Source: Streptomyces yatensis (GTDB taxonomy: Bacteria > Actinomycetota > Actinomycetes > Streptomycetales > Streptomycetaceae). Taken from it: a DNA stretch of 64,000 bases. A model generated the notes under the pieces. The model was not told where the DNA came from. It ran no database searches and saw only the letters and a list, made by a program, of their open reading frames with translations. Below, one piece after another: positions 1 to 24,100 of this stretch. Made by a program: the position numbers and the translations under genes. The stretch covers positions 1,116,001 through 1,180,000 of the forward strand of contig NZ_CP072941.1 in NCBI RefSeq assembly GCF_018069625.1. The letters are read 5' to 3'. The stretch's first letter is position 1. Every line of letters starts with the position of its first letter.

Positions 1-11304
<11,304 letters not shown>

Positions 11305-11345
11305 AGAGGGTCACCCGGCCTTCAGCGAAGGGCGCGCCACGTTGT

Positions 11346-14300
11346 TCATGACAGGCCAAGTTCGTTGTCGATGAATTCCAGAACCTGATCGGCGGTCGCC
11401 ACCTGCAACCGCTCCACGGCATTGCCGTCGTCCGACTCCGCCGGCGAGCACATCGCCTTCCACTTGGACAGCAACGTTTCCAGCCGGGCGGTGACCGCGC
11501 CGGAGTCCACGTCCTCGACGACGACGGCCGACAGGCTGTTCTCCAGCCTGACCAGCTCGTTGAGGACGGGATGGGGCTGGGGCACGCCGGGGCCCGGGGC
11601 GCCGGGCTCGCCGTCCGGCGCGAGCTCCTGGCGCAGATGCTCGGCCAGCACCGCCGCCTCCGGGTGGTCGAAGACCAGGGCCGCGGGCAGCCGCAGCCCG
11701 GTGGCCGCGGCCAGCCGGTTGCGCAGTTCGACGGCGGTCAGCGAGTCGAAGCCGAGGTCCTTGAACGACGCGTCCGGCTGCACCACCCCCGGATCGGCGT
11801 GGCCGAGCACCGTGGCCGCCTGGGTGCGCACCAGATTGAGCAGCAGCCGGTGCTGTTCGGTGGCCGGCAGCCCCCTGAGCCGGCCGGCCCAGTCGGTGTT
11901 CTGGCCCACGGCGGCCGCCGTGGGCCGGGCCCGGCCGCTGCCGCCGACGGTGGCCAGGGCCCGCAGGGGGGCCGGGAGGGCGCCGGGGGGCTGCGCGGCG
12001 AGGGAGCCGGTGTCCAGGTGGAGCGCCAGCAGATGCGGATGACCGTGGTGGCAGGCCGCGTCCAGCAGCGCCAGCCCCTCCTCGGTGCTGTTGGCCTTGA
12101 TGCCCAGACGGCCGATCCGGGCCAGATCGGCGTCGGCCAGCCGTGCGGTGAGACCGCTGGTGGCCGCCCAGAGTCCCCATGCCACCGACAGCCCGGGGAG
12201 CCCGGCCGCCTGGCGGCGGGTGGCCAGGGCGTCGCAGAAGGCGTTGGCGGCGGCGTAGTTGGCCTGGCCGGGGGTGCCGAGATCGGAGGCGAAGGAGGAG
12301 AACAGGACGAACATGCCCAGCCGCAGATGCGCGGTGGCGGTGTGCAGCTGGGCCGCCGCAGCGGCCTTCGCCGCCCAGGCCCGCGCCAGCCGCTTCGGAT
12401 CCTGCGAGGGCAGCATCGCGTCGTCCAGCGCCCCGGCCGCGTGCACGACACCGGTCAGGGGGTGTGCCGGGCCGATGCCCACGAGGACTTCGGCCACTTG
12501 GGCGGCGTCGCCTATGTCGCAAGTGGCGATACGCACGTCGGCCCCCAGGTCGGTGAGGTGGGCCAGCAGCTCCGGTGCGCCGGGAGCGTCGAGGCCGCTG
12601 CGGCTCACCAGCAGCAGATGGCGGATGTTCCAGGCGCGGACGAGATGTTCGGCGACGTGTCGGCCGAGGGTGCCGGTGCCACCGGTGATGAGCACAGTGC
12701 CCTCGGGATCCACGGAGGCGGGGACGTCCAGCACCAGCTTGCCGGTGTGCTTGGCCTGGCTCAGACACCGCAGCGCCTCACGCGCCCGGCTCAGCGGCCA
12801 CGCCCGTACGGGAGGCGGCTCCAGCGCACCGGAGGCGAACAACTCGTTCAGCCGGCACAGCATGTGACCGATACGGTCCGGACCGGCATCGGCGATCAGG
12901 TCGTACGCGTGATAGCGGACACCGGGATACTCCGCCGCGATCCGCTCCGGGTCGCGGATATCGGTCTTGCCCATCTCCAGCAACCGGCCGCCTTCGCGGA
13001 GGAGGCGGAGCGAGGCGTCCACGAAGGGCCCGGCGAGGCTGTTGAGCACCACATCCACACCCCGGCCACCGGTGGCCTCCCTGAGCGTCTCCTCGAAGTC
13101 CGCATCGCGGGACGAGGCCCGGTGCGCCTCGTCGATACCCATCGCCTCCAGCACCGCATGCTTCCCCGGACTCGCCGTGGCATAGACCTCCGCGCCCAGA
13201 TGGCGCGCGATCCACACCGCGGCCGTCCCGACACCACCGGTCGCGGCATGGATCAGCACCCGTTCGCCCGCCTGGAGCCCGCCCAGCTCCACGAGGCCGT
13301 ACCAGGCGGTGAGGAACACGACGGGGGCCGCGGCCGCCTGCCGGAAGGTCCAGCCGTCGGGAATGGGCACCACCGTACGGGCGTCCGCCACGGCCCGCGG
13401 GCCGAACGCGCCCTCGAACAGGCCCGTCACCCGGTCGCCCACCGACAGATCGGTCACCTCCGGGCCGATCTCCCGCACCACACCGGCGCCCTCACTGCCC
13501 CCGAACACCGCGTCCCCGGGATACATCCCCAACACGATCAGCGCATCGCGGAAGTTGACGCCCGCCGCGTGGACATCGATCCGCACCTGGCCCGCCCGCA
13601 GAGGGTCCAGCACCTCCGGGCAGGCCACCGGCCGCACACAGTCCACGGTCCCGGCACCCTCGAGTCCGAGCCGCCACGCGGACGGCCCCACCGGGGCCGC
13701 CAGGCCCCCGCTGCGCGCGGCGCGCACCAGCCGGGGCATCAGCGCCCGCCCCGCGCGCAGCGCCAGCTGGGGCTCGTCCATCTCCACGGCGCGCGCCACG
13801 GCGTCGGCCACGAGGCGGGCGGACACCTCGGTGTGGGGGTCGAGATCGAGCAGCAGGAAACGGCCGGGGTTCTCGGCCTGCGCGCTGCGCACCAGACCCC
13901 ATACCGTGGCCCCCGCCGCGTCCAGACCCTCGGCCGCGGGATCAACCCCGTCCGGGTCACCGGCCGCAACGGCACCGCACGTCGTCACCACCAACCGGGC
14001 CTCGGCCAGGCGTGGTTCGGCCAGCCAGTCCTGCAGCAGCGCCAGAATCCGCTGCGCCGAGGCCAGACCGTCGGCCGCGATCCCGCCACCCGGCGCAGCC
14101 GCCTGCCTGACGGGCTCAAGTGCCAGTACGACCGTGGGGGCGGGCGCTCCCGCGTCGAGCGCGCTGATCAACGCCTGCGGATCCGGATGGCATACGGCGG
14201 TGGCCCCGGCCGGAGCCTTGTCCCCGGGCCCCAGGATCGCCCAGCCGGTGTCATCGGCTGCGGGGCCGGTGGTCTGGTCGTGGCCGTTGGGCGGCGCGGG

Positions 14301-17300
14301 AACGGGCAAGGGAACCCAGTCCATGACGAACAGCCCATCGGCGCCGGGGCGTTGGGCCGTACGCAGCTGATCGGCGTCGGCCGATCGCAACACCACCGCG
14401 TCGGCGCTCAGCACCGGCGCACCCAGGGCGTCCGCCACGGTCACCCGCAGCGTGCGCTCCCCCTCCGCGCTCGGCCCGTACGGAGAGATCCGCACCCGTG
14501 CGGTGGTCGCCCCGGCCGCCCACAGCGACACTCCGTTCCAGGTGAACGGCAGCCACACCCGGCCATCGGCCGACTCGGCGGCGTCGCTCGCGGACCCCTC
14601 GGTCAGCAGAACGGGATGGAGCGCGGCGTCCAGCAGCGCCGGGTGGATGCCGAACCCCGTCCGCTCCCCCGCCGCTTCGGGCAGCGCCACCTCGGCCAGC
14701 AGGTCAGCGCCGTCCCGCCACACGGCGCGCAGCCCCTGGAAGGCCGGGCCGTACGCATACCCCGACGCCGCGATGTGCTCGTAGAAGTCCACGGGCTCCA
14801 CCGGCTTCGCACCCGCCGGTGGCCACGCCCCACCCAACTCCTCCACCGGCCCGGAACCCTCGGGAGGCGGGCTCAGCACGCCCTCCGCATGGCACACCCA
14901 TCCGGCCGCCGTGTCGCTACCGTCGTCCGGACGCGAGTACATCCGCACATCGCACCGGCCATCGGCGCCGGGCCCGCCGACGACCACCTGCAGCCGGACC
15001 CCGCCGTGAGGCGGCAACACGAGCGGCACCTGGAGCGCCAGCTCCTCCACCCCACCGCAGCCGACCTCATCGGCGGCCCGCAACGCCCAGTCCACCAGGG
15101 CCGTCCCGGGCACCAGAGCCGCGCCCGCCACGACATGGTCGGCGAGCCAGCCATGGGACCGTGCCGAGAGCCGCCCCGTCAGCAGATGGCCCTGGCCGTC
15201 GGCGAGCTCCACGGCGGCGCCGAGCAGCGGATGCCCCGCGGGGACGAGGCCGAGGTCGGTGGGATCGGCATCCCGGCCGCCGCTGAGGCCGTCGAGCCAA
15301 TAGCGCTGGTGCTGGAAGGCGTACGTGGGCAGATCGACCGTACGAGGCGTGGGATCGGCCGGGAACGCGGCCCGCCAGTCCACCTCGACCCCAGCGATGA
15401 ACGCCTGGCCCAGCGAGTGGAGGAGCTGAGCCTGGCCACCGTGATCGCGACGCAACGTGGGCACGGCAACCGCGTCCACACCCACCCGCTCAAACGTCTC
15501 CTGCAGACCGAGAGTCAACACCGGATGGCTACTGGCCTCGATAAACACCCGATGCCCATCCGCCACCAACGCCTGAACGGCATCAGCGAACCGCACCCGC
15601 TCCCGCACATTCGACACCCAATACCCGGCGTCCAGCACCGACGCATCCACCCGCCCACCCGTCACCGTCGAATAGAACGCCACCCCATCCACCCCACCAA
15701 CAACCGGACGAACACCCCCCAGAACCTCATCCAACTCACCCCGGATCTCCTCCACCTGAGGACCATGCGAGGCATAATCCACCTCAATCAACCGCGCCCG
15801 CTCCCCCACCTCCTGACACCCGGCGACGACCGCAGCCACCTGCTGAGGCGGACCCGAAACCACCGTCGACGAGGGCCCGTTCACTGCGGCCACCCCCACA
15901 CCGGCCACCCGATCACCCAGGCCGGACAACAACTCGGCCGCCCGCTCCTGACCCACACCGAGCGACGCCATCGCCCCACCACCGGCCAACCGCCGCAACG
16001 CCTTACTCCGCAACGCCACCACCTTCGCGCCGTCCTCCAACGACAACGCACCCGCCACCACCGCAGCCGCAATCTCACCCTGGCTATGACCCACCACCGC
16101 CACAGGACGCACCCCAAACCCCGCCCACACCGCAGCCAACGACACCATCACCGCCCACAACACCGGCTGCACCACATCCACCCTGCTCAGATCGGCGGCG
16201 TCATCAGCCCCCCGCAACACATCCGTCAACGACCACTCCACATACGGCGCCAACGCCCGCTCGCACTCCCCCACCCGCGCCGCAAACACCCGCGACACCT
16301 CCAACAACTCCGCACCCATCCCCACCCACTGCGAACCCTGACCCGGAAACACCAACACCGGACCCACATCACCCGTCAACGCCGCCCCACCCAACGCCGC
16401 CCCACCCGACTCCACCACACCCGGATGCGACACGTCCGTCGCCAACGCCTCCACAGCAGCCAATAACTCGGCCCTGTCACCGCCCACCACCACCGCCCGA
16501 TGCTCAAACACCGAACGCGTCGTCACCAACGACCAGCCCACATCCACAGACGACAGCTCGGACGTGCCCTCCACCCGCTCGGCCAGAGCGGCAGCCTGCC
16601 CCCGCAGCGCCTCCTTGCTCCGGGCCGAGAGCACCCACGGAACCGTGCCCATGTCCGAGCGGGCCGGGCCCATGGGCGCATCGTCCTCAGGCGCCTGCTC
16701 CAGGATCAGATGGGCGTTGGTGCCGGAGATGCCGAACGAGGAGACCGCCGCGCGACGGGGTCGTTCCAGGTGGGGCCACTCCACCGGTTGATCCAGCAGC
16801 CGCAGCCCGCTGCCCTCCCAGTCCACATGCGGGGTGGGGACGTCCAGGTGCAGGTTCGCGGGCAGGTGTGGGTGCCGGAGCGCCATCACCATCTTGATCA
16901 CGCCTGCCACACCGGCCGCCGCATGCGTATGGCCGATGTTGGACTTCAGCGAGCCCAAGAGCAGTGGCCGCTCGGCGGGGCGGTTCCGGCCGTACGTGGC
17001 GGTCAGGGCCTCGGCCTCGATCGGGTCGCCGAGTTTGGTGCCGGTGCCGTGTGCTTCGAGGGCGTCCACATCGCCGGGCGTCAGCTGAGCGTTGGCCAGG
17101 GCCTGGGCGATGACGCGTTCCTGGGCCACGTCGTTGGGCGCGGTAAGGCCGTTGCTGGCGCCGTCCTGGTTGATGGCCGAGCCCCGGATCACCGCCAGCA
17201 CCCGATGGCCGTTGCGCCGCGCCTCCGAGAGCCGCTCCAGCACCACCAGGCCGACGCCTTCGGAGAAGCCGGTGCCGTCCGCGTCGGCGGCGAAGGACTT

Positions 17301-18068
17301 GCACCGGCCGTCCGGGGCCAGGGCGCGCTGCCGGGAGAACTCGGTGAACATGATGGGGGTGGCGAGTGAGGTGACACCGCCCGCCAGGGCCAGGGTGCAC
17401 TCGCCCTGCCGTAGTGCCTGTACCGCCAGATGCATGGCCACCAGCGAGGCGGAGCAGGCGGTGTCCACGGTCACCGCCGGCCCTTCCAGACCGAAGGTGT
17501 AGGCCACCCGGCCCGAGATCACGCTGGTGAGTCCGCCCGTGGTGGCGTAGCCCTCGAACCCCTCGGGGATGCGCGGTGCCCGGGACAGATAGTCCTGGCT
17601 GGACACACCGGCGTAGACACCGGTGCGGGTGCCCTTGAGCGACACCGGGTCGATACCGGCCCGCTCCAAGGATTCCCAGGCCATCTCCAGCACCAGCCGC
17701 TGCTGCGGGTCCATGGCCAGCGCTTCCCTGGGGCTGATGCCGAAGAACGCCGCGTCGAACCGGTCCGCTTCGACGAATCCGCCCTGGCGGACACAGCTGG
17801 TGCCGTAGTGCTCCGGATCGGGGTGGTAAAGGTTCTCGAGGTCCCAGCCACGGTCCGTCGGGAAGTCCCCGATGGCGTCGACACCCGAGACGAGCAGTTC
17901 CCACAGCTCCTCCGGGGAGGTGACCCCGCCGGGAAAGCGGCAGGCCATGCCGACCACGGCCACCGGCTCGTGGGAACGCTCCTCCACCTCGCGCAAACGC
18001 AGACGCGTATCGTGCAGATCGGCGGAAACGCGCTTGAGGTACTCGACCAGCTTCTCTTCGTTCGCCAT
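11346..18068 (-). CDS. Type I modular PKS, module 2 (KS-AT-DH-ER-KR-ACP)
   Basis: One fully reducing extension module, about 2240 residues. Order: N-terminal docking coiled coil ([12 protein letters not shown]), KS with active Cys near 205 (VDTACSASL), AT near 570-880 with GHSQGE and YASH (methylmalonyl type), DH with [10 protein letters not shown] near 980, ER with HAATGGVG near 1610, KR near 1785-1970 with LDD (B type) and NYAAAN, ACP with GFDSL near 2110, and C-terminal docking tail [15 protein letters not shown] chose ATG 18068; GTG 18077 in the same frame is possible, and a longer start at 18107 would begin directly after the upstream stop. Codon 535 is TTA (16464-16466), unusual in Streptomyces and suggesting bldA dependence. 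The AT segment around 15430-16560 uses TTG, GTG and T-ending codons far more than its surroundings, which suggests recombination or AT replacement. Confidence 0.97.
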   Translation of the reverse strand: MANEEKLVEYLKRVSADLHDTRLRLREVEERSHEPVAVVGMACRFPGGVTSPEELWELLVSGVDAIGDFPTDRGWDLENLYHPDPEHYGTSCVRQGGFVEADRFDAAFFGISPREALAMDPQQRLVLEMAWESLERAGIDPVSLKGTRTGVYAGVSSQDYLSRAPRIPEGFEGYATTGGLTSVISGRVAYTFGLEGPAVTVDTACSASLVAMHLAVQALRQGECTLALAGGVTSLATPIMFTEFSRQRALAPDGRCKSFAADADGTGFSEGVGLVVLERLSEARRNGHRVLAVIRGSAINQDGASNGLTAPNDVAQERVIAQALANAQLTPGDVDALEAHGTGTKLGDPIEAEALTATYGRNRPAERPLLLGSLKSNIGHTHAAAGVAGVIKMVMALRHPHLPANLHLDVPTPHVDWEGSGLRLLDQPVEWPHLERPRRAAVSSFGISGTNAHLILEQAPEDDAPMGPARSDMGTVPWVLSARSKEALRGQAAALAERVEGTSELSSVDVGWSLVTTRSVFEHRAVVVGGDRAELLAAVEALATDVSHPGVVESGGAALGGAALTGDVGPVLVFPGQGSQWVGMGAELLEVSRVFAARVGECERALAPYVEWSLTDVLRGADDAADLSRVDVVQPVLWAVMVSLAAVWAGFGVRPVAVVGHSQGEIAAAVVAGALSLEDGAKVVALRSKALRRLAGGGAMASLGVGQERAAELLSGLGDRVAGVGVAAVNGPSSTVVSGPPQQVAAVVAGCQEVGERARLIEVDYASHGPQVEEIRGELDEVLGGVRPVVGGVDGVAFYSTVTGGRVDASVLDAGYWVSNVRERVRFADAVQALVADGHRVFIEASSHPVLTLGLQETFERVGVDAVAVPTLRRDHGGQAQLLHSLGQAFIAGVEVDWRAAFPADPTPRTVDLPTYAFQHQRYWLDGLSGGRDADPTDLGLVPAGHPLLGAAVELADGQGHLLTGRLSARSHGWLADHVVAGAALVPGTALVDWALRAADEVGCGGVEELALQVPLVLPPHGGVRLQVVVGGPGADGRCDVRMYSRPDDGSDTAAGWVCHAEGVLSPPPEGSGPVEELGGAWPPAGAKPVEPVDFYEHIAASGYAYGPAFQGLRAVWRDGADLLAEVALPEAAGERTGFGIHPALLDAALHPVLLTEGSASDAAESADGRVWLPFTWNGVSLWAAGATTARVRISPYGPSAEGERTLRVTVADALGAPVLSADAVVLRSADADQLRTAQRPGADGLFVMDWVPLPVPAPPNGHDQTTGPAADDTGWAILGPGDKAPAGATAVCHPDPQALISALDAGAPAPTVVLALEPVRQAAAPGGGIAADGLASAQRILALLQDWLAEPRLAEARLVVTTCGAVAAGDPDGVDPAAEGLDAAGATVWGLVRSAQAENPGRFLLLDLDPHTEVSARLVADAVARAVEMDEPQLALRAGRALMPRLVRAARSGGLAAPVGPSAWRLGLEGAGTVDCVRPVACPEVLDPLRAGQVRIDVHAAGVNFRDALIVLGMYPGDAVFGGSEGAGVVREIGPEVTDLSVGDRVTGLFEGAFGPRAVADARTVVPIPDGWTFRQAAAAPVVFLTAWYGLVELGGLQAGERVLIHAATGGVGTAAVWIARHLGAEVYATASPGKHAVLEAMGIDEAHRASSRDADFEETLREATGGRGVDVVLNSLAGPFVDASLRLLREGGRLLEMGKTDIRDPERIAAEYPGVRYHAYDLIADAGPDRIGHMLCRLNELFASGALEPPPVRAWPLSRAREALRCLSQAKHTGKLVLDVPASVDPEGTVLITGGTGTLGRHVAEHLVRAWNIRHLLLVSRSGLDAPGAPELLAHLTDLGADVRIATCDIGDAAQVAEVLVGIGPAHPLTGVVHAAGALDDAMLPSQDPKRLARAWAAKAAAAAQLHTATAHLRLGMFVLFSSFASDLGTPGQANYAAANAFCDALATRRQAAGLPGLSVAWGLWAATSGLTARLADADLARIGRLGIKANSTEEGLALLDAACHHGHPHLLALHLDTGSLAAQPPGALPAPLRALATVGGSGRARPTAAAVGQNTDWAGRLRGLPATEQHRLLLNLVRTQAATVLGHADPGVVQPDASFKDLGFDSLTAVELRNRLAAATGLRLPAALVFDHPEAAVLAEHLRQELAPDGEPGAPGPGVPQPHPVLNELVRLENSLSAVVVEDVDSGAVTARLETLLSKWKAMCSPAESDDGNAVERLQVATADQVLEFIDNELGLS
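15430..16560 (-). other. AT-domain segment with atypical codon usage inside the module 2 PKS gene
   Basis: Across this stretch the coding strand is rich in TTG (Leu), GTG and T-ending codons, and it holds the only TTA codon I noticed in the three PKS genes (16464-16466). The flanking KS, DH, ER and KR sequence and the AT segments of the neighbouring PKS genes mostly use C-ending codons. Edges are approximate, judged by eye from the change in third-position bases. The encoded AT is intact (GHSQGE, YASH). This fits a recombined or transferred AT domain. Confidence 0.6.
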
Positions 18069-18109
18069 GAGGGTCACCCGGCCTTCAGCGATCGTCGCGC
18101 CCGGCACAT

Positions 18110-21100
18110 TCAGGACACACCAAGCTCGTTGTCAATAAACTCAAGGACCTGATCCGCCGAGGCGGACTCCAGCCTTTGGGCCGCGCTCATTTCATCCGTC
18201 GGCTGCCGTGGCACCTGCGTGCTCGGCGGGACGATCGCGGTGGGGGTGGCGGCGGTGCCGTCCGAGGTCAGCCGTCGCACAAGGTGGTGGGCGATGCCTT
18301 CCGGGGTGGGATGCCGGAAGATCAGGGCCGCGGGCAGCCGCAGCCCCGTGGCGGCCGCGAGGCGATCGCGCAGTTCGACAGCGGTCAGCGACTCGAAGCC
18401 CAGCTCCTTGAAGCTGGCGTCGGCGCGCACCGCCTCGGCATCGGTGTGGCCCAGCACGGTGGCGGCGTGGTCGCGCACCAGGCCGAGGAGCGTGCGATAC
18501 CGGTCGACGGCCGACAGCCGCGCCAGCCTGGCGCCCCAGTCGACGGACGGCACTTCGGCGGCGGCAGCGGTGCGCCGCCGTACGCCTCCGCCACCGCCGC
18601 CATCGGTGGCCACCCGGCCGGTGTTCAGGGCCCGCAGCTGATCGGGCTCGGCGGGGCGCAGCAGCAGCGCGTCGATCGTCAGCACCGGGGCGCCCACGGC
18701 GTCGGCGACGACAACCCGCAGTTCCCGTTCGCCCTCGGCGGTCCGCGGACGGGGGGTGAGTCGGACCCGTACGGCGGTGGCCTCGGCCGCCCACAAGGAC
18801 ACGCCGCTCACGGTGAACGGCAGCCACATCCGCCCCTCGTCCGGCTCCGGCCCGGCATCGAGTTGGCCGGTCAGCAGCGTCGGATGCAGCACCGCGTCCA
18901 GCAGGGCCGGGTGGATACCGAATCCACTGGGCTCTCCCGCGGCCTTGGGCAGTTCCACATCGGCCAGCAGATCGGCGCCGTCCCGCCATACCGTGCGCAG
19001 CCCCTGGAACGCGGCTCCGTAGGCGTATCCGGATGCGGCGATCCGTTCATAGAAACCGTCGGTGTCCACCGGCCGAGCTCCGGGCGGCGGCCATGTCCCG
19101 GGCAGCTCCCCCGCTCGGCTCTCCGGTACGGCGGGGCCGAGGACGCCCACGGCATGGCACATCCAGTCGGTGTCCCCGCCCGTGCGAAGGGCGTCGTCGG
19201 GGAGGGAGTAGACCGCGATGTCACGGCGTCCGTCGGCGGCGGACGGGCCCACCACCACCTGGACACACCGACCGCCCGTCGCGGGCATCACCAGCGGCAG
19301 CCGCAGCGCGAGTTCCTCCACCGCACCGCAGCCGGCCTCGTCGGCCGCCCGTAGCGCCCACTCCATCAGCACGGTTCCGGGGACCAGGGCCACGCCCGCC
19401 ACCACATGGTCGGTGAGCCAGCCGTGCGTCTGCGGGGAGAGCCGTCCGGTCAGCACATGGCCGCTGCCGTCGGCGAGCCGCACTGCGGCGCCCAACAGCG
19501 GATGGTCCGCGGCGACCAGGCCGAGGGCGCCGGGGTCCCCGCCGGACCCGCCAGGGGCGTCCAGCCAGTAGCGCCGGCGCTGGAAGGCGTACGTGGGCAG
19601 ATCGACCGTACGAGGCGTGGGGTCGCCCGGGAACGCTGCCGACCAGTCCACCTCGGCCCCGGCGATGAACGCCTGCGCGACCGACTTCGTCAGCTGGACC
19701 AGGTCTCCGTGGTCCCGGCGCAGAGTGGGCACCGCGGCGGCGGTGCTCTCCGCGTGCTCGAAGCTCTCCCGCATCGCCATGGTGAGGACGGGGTGGGTGC
19801 TGGCCTCGATGAACACCCGGTGGCCGGCGGCCAGCAGCGCCTGGACCGCCTCGGCGAACCGCACCCGATCCCGCAGATTCCGCACCCAGTAGCTCGTGTC
19901 CAGGACGGCGGGATCGGCCCGGCCACCGGTCACCGTGGAGTAGAACGCCACCCCGGACCCGGAAGCGCCGACCGGCTCAACTCCGGTGAGAAGTACGGTG
20001 AGTTCATCGGCGATCTCGTCGACCTGCGGGCTGTGCGAGGCGTAGTCCACCTCGATCATCCGCGCCCGCTCGCCCGCCCCCTGGCAGGTGGTCACGGCGG
20101 CGGCCACCTGCTCCGGCGGCCCGGACACCACCGTGGACCCGGGCCCGTTCACCACCGCCACCCCTACCGCGGCGGCCCGATCCCCGAGCCCGGACAGCAG
20201 CTCCTCCGCCCGCTCGTGGCCCACGCCGAGGGAAGCCATGGCCCCGCCTCCGGCGAGTCGCCGCAGGGCCCGGCTGCGCAGTGCCACGACCTTGGCGCCG
20301 TCCTCCAGGGACAGCGCCCCCGCCACCACGGCCGCCGCGATCTCGCCCTGGCTGTGGCCGACGACGGCGGCGGGCCGCACACCGTACTCGGCCCATACGG
20401 CGGCCAGGGACACCATCGCCGCCCAGAGCACCGGCTGCACCACGTCCACCCGGCTCAGATCGGCGGCGCCTTCGGCCCCCCGCAGAACGTCGGTGAGCGA
20501 CCAGTCGACGTGGGGTGCGAGCGCTCGTTCGCACTCCGCCACCCGGGCCGCGAACACCGGGGACGCGTCCAGCAGTCCAGCACCCATCCCGGCCCACTGC
20601 GAGCCCTGTCCGGGGAAGACCAGCACCGGGCCCGCACCGCCCGTCGTGGCGGCCGTGCCCGTGTGCACCACGCCCGGGTGGGTGCCCTCGGTCGCCAACG
20701 CCCGGAGTGCGGCAGTGAGTTCGTCGCTGTCGTCGCCGACCACCACCGCGCGGTGCTCGAACGCCGTCCGGGTGGTGATCAGTGACCAGCCCACGTCCCG
20801 GGCTGACGGCGGGTTGTCGGCGGCCATGCGGGAGGCCAGCTCCCGGGCCTGTCCTCGAAGGGCCTCGGCGCTCCGGGCGGAGAGCACCCAGGGCACCGGT
20901 CGGTCGTCCTCGTCCGTCGGCGCCTCGGCGGGTGCGGGTTCCGGCTCGGGGGCCTGTTCCACGATGAGGTGTGCGTTGGTGCCGCTGATACCGAAGGAGG
21001 ACACGCCCGCGCGGCGGGGGCGTTCGTCACGCGGCCACTCCACCGGTCCGGTCAGCAGGCGCACCACGCCGCTGTCCCAGTTGACGTGCGGGCTGGGCGC

Positions 21101-24100
21101 GTCGATGTGCAAGGTGGCGGGCAGAAGGCCGTGCCGCATGGCCATCACCATCTTGATGACGCCCGCCACGCCCGCGGCGGCCTGGGTGTGGCCGATGTTG
21201 GACTTCAGCGAGCCCAGCCACAGGGGCCGCTCCCCGGTCCGCTCCTGACCGTAGGTGGCGAGCAGGGCCTGGGCCTCGATCGGGTCGCCGAGGGTGGTCC
21301 CGGTGCCGTGTGCCTCGACGGCGTCCACCTCGGAGGGCGAGAGCCGGGCGTCGGCGAGGGCCTGGCGGATCACCCGTTGCTGGGAGGGGCCGTTGGGCGC
21401 GGTCAGGCCGTTGGAGGCGCCGTCCTGGTTGACGGCCGAGCCCCGGATCACCGCCAGCACCCGGTGGCCCTCCCGCCGGGCGTCGGACAGCCGTTCCAGG
21501 AGCAGCAGGCCGACGCCCTCGCTCCAGCCGGTGCCATCGGCTGCCGCCGCGAACGGCTTGCACCGCCCGTCGGGGGCCAGTCCCCGCTGACGGGAGAAGC
21601 CGGTGAACATCCCGGGTGCGGCCATCACCGTCACCCCTCCGGCCAGGGCCAGCGCACACTCGCCCTGCCGCAGCGCCCGCACCGCGAGATGGACGGCCAC
21701 GAGGGAGGACGAACACGCCGTGTCCACCGACACCGCGGGCCCCTCCAGGCCGAACGTGAACGCCACGCGGCCGGACACCACGCTCGGGGTGCCGCCGGTC
21801 AGCAGATGGCCGTCGAGCCCCTTGGGCGCCTCGTGCAGCCGCGGGCCGTAGTCCTGGGCCGTCACGCCGACGAACACACCGGTCGGGCTGGACCGGAGGG
21901 TGGTGGAGCGGATGCCCGCCCGTTCGAACGTCTCCCACGCGGTCTCCAGCAGCAGCCGCTGCTGGGGGTCGGTGGCCAGCGCCTCGCGGGGGCTGATGCC
22001 GAAGAACTCCGCGTCGAATTCCGGGGCGTCGTGGAGGAAGCCGCCCTCGTGGGCGTAGCTGGTGCCGGGGCGGTCCTGGTCGGGGTCGAAGAGTCCGGCC
22101 AGGTCCCAGCCGCGGTCCCGGGGGAACTCCCCGATCGCGTCGGCGCCCTCGGCCACCAGCCGCCACAGCGCCTCGGGCGAATCGACCCCGCCCGGGAAGC
22201 GGCAGCCCATGGCCACCACCGCGATCGGTTCACCGGCGTCGCGCCGTGTGGTGGCCGTGGACGCGGTGGAGGGGCCGGTGACGGGGGTGGTGTGGGCGCG
22301 CAGATGGTCGGCGACGGTCAGTGGCGTGGGGTGGTCGAAGGCGAGCGTGGCGGTCAGGGGCAGCCCGGTGGCCGCGCCGAGCCGCTCGCTCAGTTCGGTC
22401 GCCGCGAGCGAGTCGAAGCCCAGCTCCTTGAAGGTGAGGCTGGGATCGATGGCGCCCGGCTCGGAGTGCCCGAGGACGAGAGCCACATGCGTCCGCACGG
22501 TGTCCAGTGGATCGCGGTGCCACGCCGCGTCGGCGGGCTCGGCCGTCTCTCCTGCGGGCGGTACCGGATCCGGGGCGCGGTCCGTCCCGGTGGCGTGGGT
22601 GGCCGTCCCCGTCTCGGAGGTGGCCGTCTCGGTGGCGGAGGTGGCCGGTGCGGTGGATTCGGGTGGGGTGCCGGGCCAGTAGCGGTCCCGCTGGAAGGCG
22701 TACGTCGGCAGGGCGATCCGCTGCCGGGGCTGCCCGCCGCAGGCCCGGTCCCAGGCCACTTCGGCGCCGCGGACATACGCCTGGGCCATGGCGGTGGCGA
22801 AGGTGCGCGCCTCGGGTCGGTCGCGGCGCAGCGCCGCCACGGCGGCCGGGCCCGGCCGCCCGGGGGCCGGCCCCGGCCGTGCGGTCAGGCATTCGCGGGT
22901 CATGGCGGTGAGCGGGGCGTCCGGTCCGAGTTCGACGAAGGTGGTGACACCGGCGTCCAGGAGGGTGTGCACACCCTCCATGAAGCGCACCGCGTGGCGC
23001 GCGTGCCGGGCCCAGTAGTCGGGTGAGGCGAGTTGGGAGGCGGTAGCGAGCCGTCCCGTCACATTGGAGACGAGGGGGACGGCCGGTGGGGAGAAGGTCA
23101 GCTCCGAGGCGGCGGCGCGCAGTTCGTCCAGCATGCCGTCCATGTGCGGCGAGTGGAAGGCGTGGCTGACCTTCAGCAGCCGGGCCTTGCGGCCGCGCTC
23201 GCGCCAGACGGCGGCTGCCGCGTGGACGGCGTCGTGGTCGCCCGAAATCACCACGGACGAGGGACCGTTGACGGCGGCGATGTCCAGCCGGTCCTCCCAT
23301 CCGGCGAGCAGTCCGGCGGCCTCGTCCGGGTCGGCCTGCAGCGCGGCCATGGCCCCCTTCGCCGTGACCGACTGCATCAGCCGGCCGCGGGCGGCCACCA
23401 GAGCGCAGGCGTCGGGCAGGGTGAGCATACCGGCCACATGGGCCGCGGCGATCTCGCCGACCGAGTGGCCCATCACATGGCCGGGGGTGAGTCCCCAGGA
23501 TGCGGCCAGCCGGAACAGGGCCACCTCGACGGCGAACAGCGCGGGCTGGGTGTACGAGGTCCGGTCGAGCAACTCCGCCCTCGGCGAGGGGGCTTGGGCC
23601 GACATCACCTCGTGCAGCGGCTCCGCCAGCCGTGCGTCCAGACAGTCGCACACCTCGTCCAGCGCCGCGGCGAAGACCGGATGGGCGGCGTACAGCTCAC
23701 GCCCCATGGCCGCTCGCTGGCTGCCCTGACCGCTGAAGAGGAAGGCGAGGCCGCCGTCCACGGCCCGGCCCCGCACCATTCCGGCAGTTTCCCCGCCCTC
23801 GGCCAGCGCGTCCAGCCCGCTCAGCAGCTCGTCGGTGTCCTCGCCGAGGAGCACGGCGCGTTGGTCGAAGGCGGTGCGGGTGGTGGCCAGCGAGTGTGCG
23901 ATGTCGGCCGGGGAGAGATCGGGGTGGTCCGCCAGATGGTCCCGCAGCCGCCCGGCCTGGGCGCGCAGCGCCGCGTCGGTCTTCGCGGAGATCGGCCAGG
24001 CCACCACAGGGGGCGCGGGGGTGTCGGCCGGTGCGGGCACAGAGGCGGGCACGGACGCGGGTGCGGGCACGGACGCGGGTGCGGGTGCGGGCACGGACGC

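Noticed and set aside
18069..18107. Longer start for the module 2 PKS at GTG 18107
   Set aside because: It would begin immediately after the upstream stop without a ribosome site and add residues before a docking domain that normally starts close to the N-terminus.
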